A stretch of DNA of 64,000 nucleotides from assembly GCA_008508345.1 (NCBI GenBank), contig QNGE01001704.1, forward strand, positions 85,671 to 149,670, read 5' to 3'. The stretch's first letter is position 1; every line of letters begins with the position of its first letter. This document shows positions 12,000-22,639 of this stretch, in pieces. A model generated the notes under the pieces. It searched no databases. It saw only the letters and a list, made by a program, of their open reading frames with translations, and was not told the DNA's origin. The DNA is from Paragonimus westermani. Lineage: Eukaryota > Platyhelminthes > Trematoda > Plagiorchiida > Troglotrematidae. Made by a program: the position numbers and the translations under genes.

Positions 12000-14380
12000 C
12001 CCCTAGTAAGACACTTCGTTTTTAGGTGAGTCTTCAGGTTTCTCTTCTAGTGAACTGTTCAAAGTTAGTCCGTATGTACCCGCGTTTTCTTTTGAAATCG
12101 TGTATCCAGGCCACTCTGTATATTCGTTGGCTTTAGAAGTTGGTTAGTTGCCCTAACAGCTCCCATCGTTCTGGCTTTCCATCTTCAAAGTGCGCATGGC
12201 ACAACTGGGTGTTCCAGTTGGTGTTCTAGGGAGCACACGTGCATGTACAGACACACACACACACACATGCAGATAACTGCAAATCACAAGACAACGTGTC
12301 CTGTCCGCGCCACTGCCTCTGACAGACTGCTCCCTTGTTGCGTTGGCAAGTTGACAGGTCATTGCAGCAATTGTGGTGCCTGTAGGTGTGTGTGCGTCGC
12401 GTTTTGTTGGCCACGCTGGAACGTCTAGCTGACGTGTCACGGTAATTGAACGTCAGATCATCCCGCACACCCTCTCTAACAGGGCTAGATGATGGAATTA
12501 CAAACTAGCTGATTCTTATTATGATAACAACTATGGCAAATCCGTTAAAGGCCCAAACACAGTGTTGCGAGAAATGGAAGGGAACACAGGGTGGGGGTGG
12601 AGGTGGATTAGACAGGGTCCCGGAGCACATGAATGTGCAAAGAACGGATTTACAGTGCTTGATGATTAGGCTGCTAGAAAGCGTCATGGGATGAGCGCGA
12701 AATAGCAACTGGTCAAACAATCAACCAACTAAACCCATTCGGATTAAATAGTGGATAATCGAAACTGTCTTGTACTAGTTCAAAATGTACACCTTGAAGT
12801 CGACACTCCACAGATTTAGATTGTTCGAATGTGCAACCAAGCCAACAGACCTTCAAGTTGCAAGTCGACACCCTAAAACATGTGGCCATCAGTCATATGA
12901 TGTGGACTGTTTTGAGGCTCAGTAACACGCTATAAATCATTTGGTTTAATTAAAACTAATGAGATTTAACCATCAGCAAGTATTGTTTGCCAGACCACAA
13001 ACAAGACTGCAGACCAATCTAGAATACTTACTCACACTCTGGTCATGCGAGTAGTTTGTGCTTCGGTAGACCACCACAATGTTGACCTCTACTGAGTGAC
13101 GTGACCAACTTAAACGAAGAGAGAATGCGCGCAGACACCCCCTCAGGGAATCAAAAGATCACCTAGTGCTCGGTTTGTTAACGTTCTTTTGATACGTTTG
13201 TCGTATTTGGTAGGATATGGAGCAATGAATTTGTTGAAGTATGTCCGGTTTGTTTATAGAAAGCATGTGCTAAATTTGTCTCTACCTTGTCATTTGCTGT
13301 GTGCTGTAAACATTCATATTGAATTATACACCATTACTTCACGTATAAAATGTCTGGTAGCCAGTTAAGAACTCTTTTTTGGTTGTTCCATTATGGACGC
13401 CTTTTTGTGCCAGATAACTTGTGTATCCGGTTAGTTCACTTTAAGCATGAGAGAGAATTTATTTTGTCAGACTATATCGTACATACATTTTACTCATTTT
13501 GATTGTTTTTTCTGGCGTTCTTCTGGACTTGGGAGATAGCTCCATTAACCCGACTGTCTAAGGAAACCTTTGTGGAGTTGTCGATTACGTGTTACTGAGT
13601 GGACTATTCTAAAACACCAGAGACGATTCAGTACAAAGTGTTTAACGGTTAATTTTTCCGTGGTAATTAAGTATGATTGCGTATGCTCATTAGTTGTCTT
13701 ATGAAAAGTTATTTGCCACCGAATTTTTATGAATCGTCTACCGGTGACAGTCACAGAAGTAACCCCAACAAAACCGTGGGAATCTTCTATAATTTCCAGT
13801 TTGCTTCATCTTCAGAACACGTGCTCACACTGCACACATTGCTGGATATGCTCTGAAGCAATGTGGACATAACAATTGAGATGTCTACGTACACGGCAGC
13901 CTAGGCTGCTGCTGAATGGACCAATAATCGGGAAGTAAGTAAACAGTCGTCATGACTACAGACGGAAGGAACCGTTTCTACGAACGAAACAAGTAAGATA
14001 AGTTGTACTATACTGTATGACCCAGGGTCTGAGTTACCGTCATCTCCGAGTGTGTGTACACGACCAAAATGAATCAAAAGTTACCTGTCTGAATTGAAGC
14101 TGGAATATTTCGATCCACATTGTCTAAGACAGATTCCCTGTCGGGTGAATGTTGCTGTACCAAACAAATTGCATCCTCTCAACTTCCAAAACATACCCGG
14201 TTATCACACTCGCTATGTCAAGCATTGTTTACTAATTTACCCGTCCTTGCGGTTTGTAGAAGGTTGACAGGACAACTAAAACAATTCAGACACAAATCTC
14301 AGAGCACAACCCACAATTGGTTTCCAAAAGCCAAATCTGGTTCAAAGCAGACTGTACTAACAAAGCATTTACACGAATCC
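12000..14380. other. No recognisable gene; (CA)n and a G-rich motif
   Basis: No gene found. A (CA)n microsatellite lies at about 12249-12267. A G-rich run at about 12586-12605 (four or more G tracts separated by single T or A) could form a G-quadruplex on the plus strand. The remainder is AT-leaning background with no recognisable domain. Confidence 0.45.
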
Positions 14381-14424
14381 ACTCACTAAGTAGGTCCAGC
14401 CAAAGTATTCCATACTATCTGTCC

Positions 14425-14687
14425 GATGATGAACAAACATGTTTTTCGAAGCGTTCGTAATGCATCCGTTGTGTTTACTGGTGCGCTAAAGCGACGCTGG
14501 CGAAACAAACACCGCATTCGCAATCGCAAGCGCGGCCTCGATAAACGATTGGTAGTTGCACAACATCGTATGACAAAACAACCAATCATATGCATGATTC
14601 AGCAAGTGTTAACACGTCAATCGGTCAGTTTGGTCGCGTGGATCTAAGCCGGTGCTAATGAATGTGAAACACTTCGCCCGTCACGAT
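14425..14687 (-). repeat. Inverted LTR fragment (left arm)
   Basis: Read on the minus strand, this matches the LTR beginning at 14874. Shared words include ACCGGCTTAGATC, TTAACACTTGCTGAATC, ATGCATATGATTGGTTG and GTTGTGCAACT. The arms agree at close to nine bases in ten over the shared part. The left arm carries about 80 extra bases (about 14455-14530) that are missing from the right arm. Confidence 0.85.
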
Positions 14688-14689
14688 AT

Positions 14690-14849
14690 ACTGCTAGACA
14701 CATTGGAATGGCCAACATCAGAGCTGGAAACCCCGGTAAGCGACGCTGCACAAGAAACCACAGATCATTTTGAGTGTAGACTGTCGAAGCGCACACCGGT
14801 ACTAGTCCAACGGTTGTCCATTAGACCCTGTCAAAAGTCCTATGTGTAA
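14690..14849 (+). pseudogene. C-terminus of Gypsy (CsRn1-like) pol
   Basis: A plus-strand frame runs into a TAA stop just before a polypurine tract. Its start (LLDTLEWP) and end (VQRLSI, then a short basic-to-stop tail) resemble the extreme C-terminus of fluke Gypsy polyproteins. The comparable spot in the Gypsy copy at 25-29 kb reads LDTFELP. Only about 50 codons survive, abutting the inverted LTR arm on the left. Integrase and RT are absent, so this is a rearranged remnant. Confidence 0.6.
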
Positions 14850-14861
14850 TAACCCATTTTT

Positions 14862-14873
14862 AACGGAGGGGAG
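14862..14873 (+). promoter_or_regulatory. Polypurine tract of a Gypsy element
   Basis: AACGGAGGGGAG lies directly before an LTR start and differs by one base from the tract at 28937-28948 before the other Gypsy 3' LTR. In this family the tract primes plus-strand DNA synthesis. Confidence 0.7.
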
Positions 14874-15063
14874 TAACGTGGCGGGTGAACTGTTTCGCAT
14901 TCACTATCACCGGCTTAGATCCGCCCGACCAAACTGATCGATTGACATGTGTTAACACTTGCTGAATCATGCATATGATTGGTTGCTTTGTCATACGCTG
15001 TTGTGCAACTGCCAATCATTTATCGCGGACGCGTTGGTTCTTTGACATGTTTGTTCACTTTCG
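14874..15063 (+). repeat. Partial 3' LTR (right arm)
   Basis: This LTR starts TAACGTGGCGGG immediately after the polypurine tract. A leading TG seems to be lost. The inverted partner lies at 14425-14687. Compared with that arm it has an internal deletion of about 80 bp. Arm spacing is about 186 bp, so the transcript would form a long imperfect hairpin. Confidence 0.8.
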
Positions 15064-16990
15064 ATTCAGAGATTACGCCAGTCCTCCTATGACGAAGGCT
15101 CGACTCTGGGTGCAAAAGAGTTCAGTCTAGACGAAATTGTGGTTTTTTTTTAAAAACAAACTGATCAGGAACGCCACTGGTAGACCAGTAAGTTAGGTTT
15201 TGTTAAGAACAAAAAAATTATGCTTCCACCGGGAACAGTCATTTGGTGAGAATACATAACCATTACACCAATCAGTGTGTTTTCAAAAACACTACAGATT
15301 AATGTGGTAGGAAATTTCTCACACAACTTCCTCAATGGTGAACAGTCTTCAGCACATAACTTTGAAATATCCAGATCATTTGAATCGTTGAACAATGTGC
15401 TACTTGTGTAGAATAAGCGGACAAGGTTTTGGATGAACTCACAAAGAAGAAATGGACAGGATTAGAAGAGAATTCTCCCGGTAGTTTTGATGCAACTAAT
15501 AAATTACTGAACAGTAGTGAAATTGATAAGCAGTGTACAGTTGTGTTCGAGTGTTTCTGTGGAAAAGACGCTTACAAAAGAAGTGCACGAATAAACGTTC
15601 ACGAACAGAAATAAAGGTGGTGTAGAGAACAAATGCATAAATGAAACAACGACAAACACAAATAGCTAACATTTTCTCCAAAGTATGAATTTACCAGGGT
15701 TTATTTTACAAAAACATCCTAGCTATACTGCAGAAACAAATCTCAGAATAGGTTCAGGATTGGTAGAATGTGGACAGTGGTCGTTAAAATTAATTGATAA
15801 CGATTACACTCGAGAAAAAAACTATATGGATAAGAAAAACGCAGAAATACACCTCGGTGATCGTTACCGCTGATGATATGGAATCAATTGGCCTAGTTAC
15901 AGAAAATTAGGTCAGAACTTGGTTATGTTACATTAACTCGGTTTGCTTTATTTCATAATGATTTTTTTAAACAAGGCTTCTTATCATATTTCATGATTTT
16001 TATGGATCAATAGCCCAACTTATATTGTATGATTTTTTTAAAAATATTTCATATGTAACATTTCATGTATAAAGAGGCTTTTGCGTAATTCGACAACAGA
16101 AGGAAATTTCCTCCGGCGTCGTTGATCGACGGGCCCATACTATCGGCAGGTCACCGATGTTGTCTTAACCTGCTGCTATCTGCCATGACCCACCCATTCA
16201 AAAACAAGTTTGACTGTCATGGGTATCCCTGCTATACAGGAATACATTGCTGGATGTTAACTTCTGTAAATATTTACAACGAAACATCCCATGTTAGTCG
16301 TAGTATGTTACTGACCATTCAGTGTAAAGTGCATTTGTCTTTTTAGTGCGCGATTCTGGGGCTGAATCGATGCGCTATCTGTCACTCAAGCCTCGGTACA
16401 TAATCAACCAGCCTCGGGTGTAGATCACGACAGATCGCGCTCATTGCAACATTCAGACCAATCAAATCTGTTGTCCTTGGTCTCGCTAACAATGAGCGAC
16501 TGGTGTGCAGTGCGAACTTGCTTGCGTGTGCGCGCACCCCCACTATGGTTAACTTGTCAGTCAATGGCAGTGCGCACGTGTCGCAGACGAGTGCTCGGAT
16601 AAACTGAACTGCTACAGCTTGTATTTCTCCGTCGATGTTATACTTTGGTCACGAATGCGTGTAACGCGTAGTGAGAAAATAAGACGGAGGTCTAGTACGT
16701 TGCACGTGATTGGTCTAAACTAATCCGGGGGCTAACGACACAAGGGGATAGAGACAAGTTTGGGTACCATCATCTTTTATAGTCAGTTGTCTGCCTGTCC
16801 ATCCAAGATGTTTGTGCATAGAGTTGATAGAACCACCTGGAACGCAAGTAGAGGGACCACATTTAAACGCCAATTCTGAATCAATATGTGCGCGCTTAAC
16901 TAATGTCGGTCACACCCCGCCTAGGGAAGTGCCTAACTGTCTCCAAAATCAGATCACAAGGTAACAGTGTTTAGATGAGACCCAACTGCG
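15064..16990. other. No recognised gene; GC-rich patch at about 16.38-16.70 kb
   Basis: Several open frames of 60-76 codons occur (for example minus 15165-15395, plus 15429-15614, plus 15685-15873). They have plausible amino-acid composition, but I recognise none. The 16380-16700 patch is CpG- and GC-richer, with a purine/pyrimidine GTGTGCGCGC stretch and CCAATC-like words. It may be an old LTR or promoter, but I could not find a partner. Confidence 0.4.
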
Positions 16991-16999
16991 AAAAATCCG

Positions 17000-17076
17000 T
17001 GCTTCGGTAGAATTCAAACCAGAAGCATAAACAACACGCGCAAACGTAGCAAGCGTTCCATCAGCTGAGCTACGAA
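17000..17076 (-). repeat. tRNA-like SINE remnant
   Basis: On the minus strand a canonical A-box word (TAGCTCAGCTGATGG, 17072-17058) is followed about 45 bp later by a B-box-like GGTTTGAATTC (17020-17010), the spacing of an internal RNA polymerase III promoter. The arms do not fold into a clean tRNA, so I call it a tRNA-derived SINE remnant and not a functional tRNA gene. Confidence 0.4.
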
Positions 17077-17812
17077 GTTTTGGCAAGCTGTTTCTGTCGC
17101 AGCTTCGAATCCAGCTGAGGCTCAGGTTGTCCGCAATTGTGTCTCATCTAAATTATGGAGTCTGCTACCCTACTTGTAAGTAACAGTGTTTGTTTTTATG
17201 GAGAAACTCCTAGCTTATTTGTAAAATGACCACTCTCTGCCAATTCGTTAAACGACTTGTGCCCCGTGCACGAACTGCCAGTGGTCATATGCGAGCATAA
17301 CTCCATACGGTTCACGCCCATCTAGAACTTCATAACCAAAATGCAACAACACTGAATCAGTTACCTGTAAGCACTTCATTAATGGAATGAACCTGATATA
17401 ACATAGATCATCATCTTGTCTGAATCGCAACTTGAAACGATATATCGTGCATTTCAAAAACATTGCGGGTGCATGTGTGTTTAAACTGCATGTTCGAGCA
17501 CCCTAACAAAGTAACAACGGTTTGCAATACACTAACTAGCCGAATTGGGTGTTTGAATTCTCGGGTGAAGAACAGAAATAAGTACGAGGCACAAAACCGT
17601 TTCAGCATAAAAAGGCTATCTTATACTGTGAATTTGCCAGAGGTTATGAGAAGCTGTTGAGGCAGATATCATGAGGCATCCAAGTGAGCATTCAATTACC
17701 GCAAACAATTGGTCAGTTGGCTGACAGATCTTGAATGGAACAAAACGGTCAGAGTTAGTAGTTTAGTATTTTCGTGTACTTTAGCGCTCTCGCTCGAGCC
17801 AATAAGTAAAAG

Positions 17813-18170
17813 TCAGTTGCCCATGGTCAGTGGCCACCCGTTGAAGTCAAAGTTTGCACAAAACCATGAAGATGTACGTCCAAAAGGGTGGACGTTCAAC
17901 TCGCATACCTCAGGAACTCCATCTAAAAGAGGTGAACTCCACCAAATGAAGGTTAAAGACCAGGTGTCACTTTCCGGATCCTGAATCTGCCAAAAATTTT
18001 CTTCAATGTCTACCGTGATAGCTATCGTGTGCTTACGAAAACGGAGGAACACTCGAATGAGATTACTGATCAAATCAGGTCCTTACAACACAACGTGGTT
18101 TAGAGATACTCCTTGATATTCGGCAGCCCAATAAAACACTATTCAGATCTTATCCAGTTTATTCGGGTGT
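17813..18170 (-). pseudogene. BEL/Pao reverse transcriptase fragment
   Basis: On the minus strand one frame with a single in-frame stop reads like the first half of a BEL/Pao reverse transcriptase: an AAEYQGVSLN-type motif, then GPDLISNLIRVFLRFRK, AITVDIEENFWQI (the catalytic-Asp motif region), a FIWW motif and NVHPFGRTSSWFCANF. The later YVDD part and the rest of pol are not recognisable, so this is a short relic of an LTR element. Flanking sequence upstream on the minus strand (to about 18170) continues the same frame. Confidence 0.8.
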
Positions 18171-18386
18171 AACCGAAAACCAAACCAAATGACAATACGA
18201 ATCGCCAAGCTTTAATAAAAAAATCTACAGTGAGTTGGGTCTTAATGAAGAATAGATGACCTAGAAATCACCAGACTACCCATCAAGCATTGTGATGTCC
18301 AGGTGCGCTTTAGAAAGAACGACTGCCTGTCAGCGTGACACATTCGATTGGATGGCGTCCGATGCGCGGATATTTGTTACACTGCT

Positions 18387-18900
18387 TCACTTTGCATGCC
18401 ACTGAACAGTAATTCTCGTGTTGTCAGAATTGTCAACAGTCCTGACCTTATCCTGACCCTTGACTAATTGGACTCCGATTACTTCGTCTTGTCCATGCTC
18501 CACCCCACATCTGTCGTCTGGCCTTGTTCCCCCAAGGGGGTATGACATGTCAAGGCGAGCGCTTGATGCTGACCTGGTGAGCCCATGTTCCAGAGTGAAA
18601 CAAAGAGAACAATTCGATCCCATAAACTATTGGAAGTGTAGCGTGTTTTAAGTGTAAGAAATGGGATATGGTTGACCTTAGTGCTCACATTCACCATGTA
18701 CTAGCAATGGTTGTTGTAATTTGTACGAAACGTGGCAAATCAAAAAACCGGGCGGAAGCAGTAGAGGTGTAGTACGGCTAGCCTTGAAGCGGAGTTGTAA
18801 ATTGGGTAGTACTTTGTAACAGACCTTGTCCTCGATTCGATACATACATTGAAAACGGAGAACGTCAACACGTGGATTCGAACCACTGGGTTGTGCAATC
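18387..18900. other. GC-richer unassigned stretch and tRNA B-box-like word
   Basis: A GC-richer patch at 18380-18620 has a 78-codon minus-strand frame I cannot identify. On the minus strand at about 18891-18881 there is a perfect B-box word, GGTTCGAATCC, beside a GT microsatellite, suggesting a decayed tRNA-derived SINE. Confidence 0.3.
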
Positions 18901-18903
18901 AAA

Positions 18904-18905
<2 letters not shown>

Positions 18906-18935
<30 letters not shown>
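18906..18935 (+). repeat. (GT)n microsatellite
   Basis: An uninterrupted run of about 15 GT dinucleotides. Confidence 0.98.
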
Positions 18936-18936
<1 letters not shown>

Positions 18937-18939
18937 TCG

Positions 18940-21880
18940 ACATAGGTTGTTCCGTCTTTTAAGCAGACGAATAGTCAATAGTAGTAGCCTAATGAATGGG
19001 GTGTTTGATTCGGAACGGGGTGTCTTGAAATTGAACAAACAATTTTCATACAATAATATACTTCATCCCAGCGATGACGAGGCAGTCAAAAGCGTGTTTC
19101 TTTTGAACACTGGTGTAATTGGTGGTGACCAGTGTGAAGTGATTATGGATGGAACGTGTTCGTAATACCTTTGAGTAGTTGACAATTCGATGGTGTGATT
19201 ACAGTTTGTGAGTATACTTATCACTTCAAATGTTCCCGAATAGCAACGGCAATTCCAACTCTTTTAGAGCAGAGAATAGGGAACAAAAGAACTAAAACCA
19301 CACAGTCAAGATCAATAGACTTAACAAGTACCCTTATAAAAGGTGAGGGTTAAATTGGTTTATTTCTGTCTTCAAAAGACAGCTCTATGTGAATTAACTT
19401 CCCGGTCATGTGAGTCGGAGCAGTAAGCTTTCATCGTTGTGTGTTAAACGAAATCATGTCAGTTCAATTATATTTGCGTGTTGCAGAAGTTTACCCTCAG
19501 AAGAAGCAATTGTGCAGGGAGTTATTGTTCTGAACAATTTGTTCACTTCTGGAGTTCAAAAAACCGTACGGCGTGAAGGATTTGTATCAACGCTTAACTC
19601 AAATTTGTTTACAAGCGTGAAATGTGAGAAGGAATATGTGTGTACTCAAGAACAGACTGTTGGGCAGGTTTTTATGACCAACTTAATCTAGTGGCGACTC
19701 AAATCAACAAAATGTAGATTTTTGATTCTGCCAAACATGAATGAAATTGAACTCTGGTAACTTCATAAAATGTTTGTTTTAAGGACCCTCCGAAATCATT
19801 CCTTTTGTAACATATCTACTAAACATACAAACAGAGGAGCTATAAAATCAATAGAATAGTGAGAATCCAAAACGGTCTAACTTTTACAGTCATTCATACG
19901 TCTACTATCAAATCACTTTTTTTGGTAAACACAAGAACGGGTTAGCAGGTTGCACACGGACAGCACGGATGCGACAAGCATGTTGCATGTAAGCTACGTG
20001 GATTTCGATCACGTCTGTTGCGTGTTTAGAGACGTACTCAAAATAAACAAAACACTTTGTCACCGACCGAGGTGTATCGGCAAACATCATTCGTATGGTC
20101 TTTGATGAATAGGGACCGTTCAGTCAATTGTCGTTTCTCACTCCGTTTCTGTGTTGCACGTAACTGCTAAACAGTCAACACTTCCCAAGTTGGAAATGAG
20201 TGTTGGTGTAAAACATTTCCAACTGGAACTGCTGGGCACAAAATCAATTTGCCATTTCCAGTTCGAACTGAACAACATCAAGTTATGATACGAGTCATCT
20301 GTCCACCTTACACATTCCAATCCCATTGTTCGTCAGTGCACCGAATGTGAATGACCACTCAGTCAATGCACGTCCGTGAACGTTTAGCGAATATGAACCG
20401 AGGATGGGATGATGGACAAGTACTGCAAGCATCCTCCCTCCACAGTTTGCTCACCGACCTGTTTCCTGTTAAACAGTCCAGCTAACTCCTACTCCATCGG
20501 CCGGTAGTGCAGTAAGATTAATTGAAGAAAGTGACGTGATGAAGCTCAGTTGAAGAGTCTCAGACAGTTACGTGACTAAGAGCAGACCAACAAAAACACT
20601 TCAAGATCTGTCACAGGATTTTGTTAATGAGACCGGCCAATCTGCTTTTAGAATATTGAGACCCACCTTCAGTTCATAAGTTAAGTTATATTTTAATCTG
20701 TTTAATAATTCACAATAACGACTGTCAACGATGTTGTGTTCAGTCGATTAACATGAAGACAGTCCAAGTATAATTACTCCACTGCGTCACATCCGAAAGC
20801 ACTTCCTGCAACTGACGACAGTCTTGTTTCTACGATACAAATGGCTAACGTCAACAGTTTAATGTCATTCATCCAGTTCTATCATTTCCCCTAGTGCTGA
20901 CAGATTTTGACGAATCGGGACGAGTCAAACTCATGAGGCGGCGGCCTCGTCTATTAACATATCATGATGATTTGGTCACTGCTGAAACACTGCTGAACTA
21001 AAACTCTGACTTTATGGACATCCTTGTTTTTCCTAACCTGGCCACCTATCCATAAGAGATGAGACCGATTCCTGGCCCGTTAATCAGAAGGACAATTGTT
21101 GTCGTGATGCGTTAGGGTTTATCTGTATGTTTAGTAACTAAAGATTGCCTCAACCTGGGTATATTAATCTGAGGAAGTTAGACTAAAGATATAGAAACAG
21201 TCAGTTGGAACCAGTGTTGTGGGACCACTGAAGTCTGGATTAATCTGATGAGAGTCATTATCTGTCAGTCCAAAGCTGTGTTAGCCATCCTGTAATATAC
21301 AGGCCTGTGTTCGACCCTGAGCCGATTAAACTATTGAACTCATGACGTAGCCTTGTTTCGAGCGCATTCTTGTCGTTTTGTCAGTAGTCGCGCTATTTGG
21401 GGGGGTAGTGTGAGATGCAGTTCTATTCTTCTGGGGTGACTGAGTTTTCAAATACGTATGGGAGTTCGATTAATAAAACCAACCTGTGGTAGGTCTGTAA
21501 GCTATAGTTTGCGAAATGACTTCTGCATACGAGGGGGGGGCACAAAATCTAAGTGTTTTGCGTGATTACTTTGATAAAGTTCCCACTTCACAAGTTAGGA
21601 AGTCGTGCCTTTTTCAGAAGTGGAAGTTTGAGATATCGAAACCAACAAGAATAATCTGGTGTTATCATTGAAAATATACAAGGAAACTGTTAAAGTTTCC
21701 CCAAAAAACAACTGTCTCTAGCTCCAGTTTTGTGACATATATATATATAGCTAACCCAAAACAACCATGTCACTTCTACTCATACGCATATCAGTTGACC
21801 AACAGGCAAATGGGTTTACTGCACCTTCGAGTTAGCCCATGACAGTCGCTGAATCCCAAAGTTGCATGCAAACATGTTCC
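18940..21880. other. No recognised gene
   Basis: Frames at 18940-19165 and about 19489-19668 (plus strand) have coding-like composition, the second behind a TTGCGTGTTGCAG acceptor-like sequence, but neither resembles a known family or has a good donor. A short AT run lies at about 21736-21749 and a G8 run near 21533. Confidence 0.4.
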
Positions 21881-21889
21881 CACAAATGG

Positions 21890-22060
21890 CTTGAGCTGCG
21901 CCGTTTGTGACTCCATCCACATATCCTGTGCTCAGTGTAAACTTGAAGGAATAGAATTAGGAGACGGATGCGCAATGTGGGATTCTACCGGGACGGGTTA
22001 TGGACACGCGCCACCAAGCCAAATCCGGCCAACTATTGCTCGGAAGACTATCTTCGTGCC
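21890..22060. repeat. Possible diverged R1-like segment
   Basis: Words such as CACATATCC, CAGTGTAAAC, GAAGGAATA and a GGAG-containing stretch occur in the same order and orientation as in R1 (2702-3184 and 38451-38931). Identity is clearly lower, so this is a tentative third copy. Confidence 0.35.
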
Positions 22061-22423
22061 ACTCAGTGTATTGCACTGAAGACGGCATACACAGTCTACG
22101 ATGGGTACAAAGTCCACTCTCTAAACAAATCCTGTACAAAGCAGGAATGAGGCATAGGTTGTGGGCATTGTAACACACAGTTCTTAAAGATTCACTTGGG
22201 ATCGGGGAAAAGTGTTGCTAAAGGAGGTCGCGTAGTGCAATCTCTTGCACCTTCACACAACTCTAATTGACATCCTTGTGAGCTGACCGTGAATTGAGGC
22301 CTCCGCATATTTTGTTGCTGAAAACTAAAAGCCTGATAAATCTGTTAATTCGTATATGGCTTTCATGAATCGAAAGTTGAGGGCGTGTTATATTCTAACG
22401 CTGGAAACGGTGTTTGATTTCAG

Positions 22424-22629
22424 TTCACAAAGTTACCAGTTCCTGTGAGAGCATAAACGATCAACAACTGAATCAGATTAGAACTAGTTCGGATAAGCAA
22501 ACTTTAAACGAAATGCAAGCGATGCGATCCCAGTACTCTTTTGTGAAACAAAGCAATCAACTAATTAGATTAGATCCTAATGAAGAATTGGCTTTTGGTG
22601 AACAACAGCTATCAATCAATCGGAGCCAA
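22424..22629 (+). CDS. Candidate internal exon, unidentified protein
   Basis: This 206-bp stretch is bounded by a good 3' splice site (branch-like TTCTAAC near 22392, TTTGATTTCAG ending at 22423) and a consensus donor, CAA followed by GTAAGT at 22630. One frame is open throughout and gives a polar peptide rich in Gln, Asn, Ser and Leu (for example NEMQAMRSQYS and RLDPNEELAFGEQQL), which could be part of a coiled coil. I do not recognise the protein. The two-sided splice-site match plus an open frame make it the best unassigned exon candidate in the left half. Neighbouring exons were not found. Confidence 0.38.
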
Positions 22630-22639
22630 GTAAGTACTG

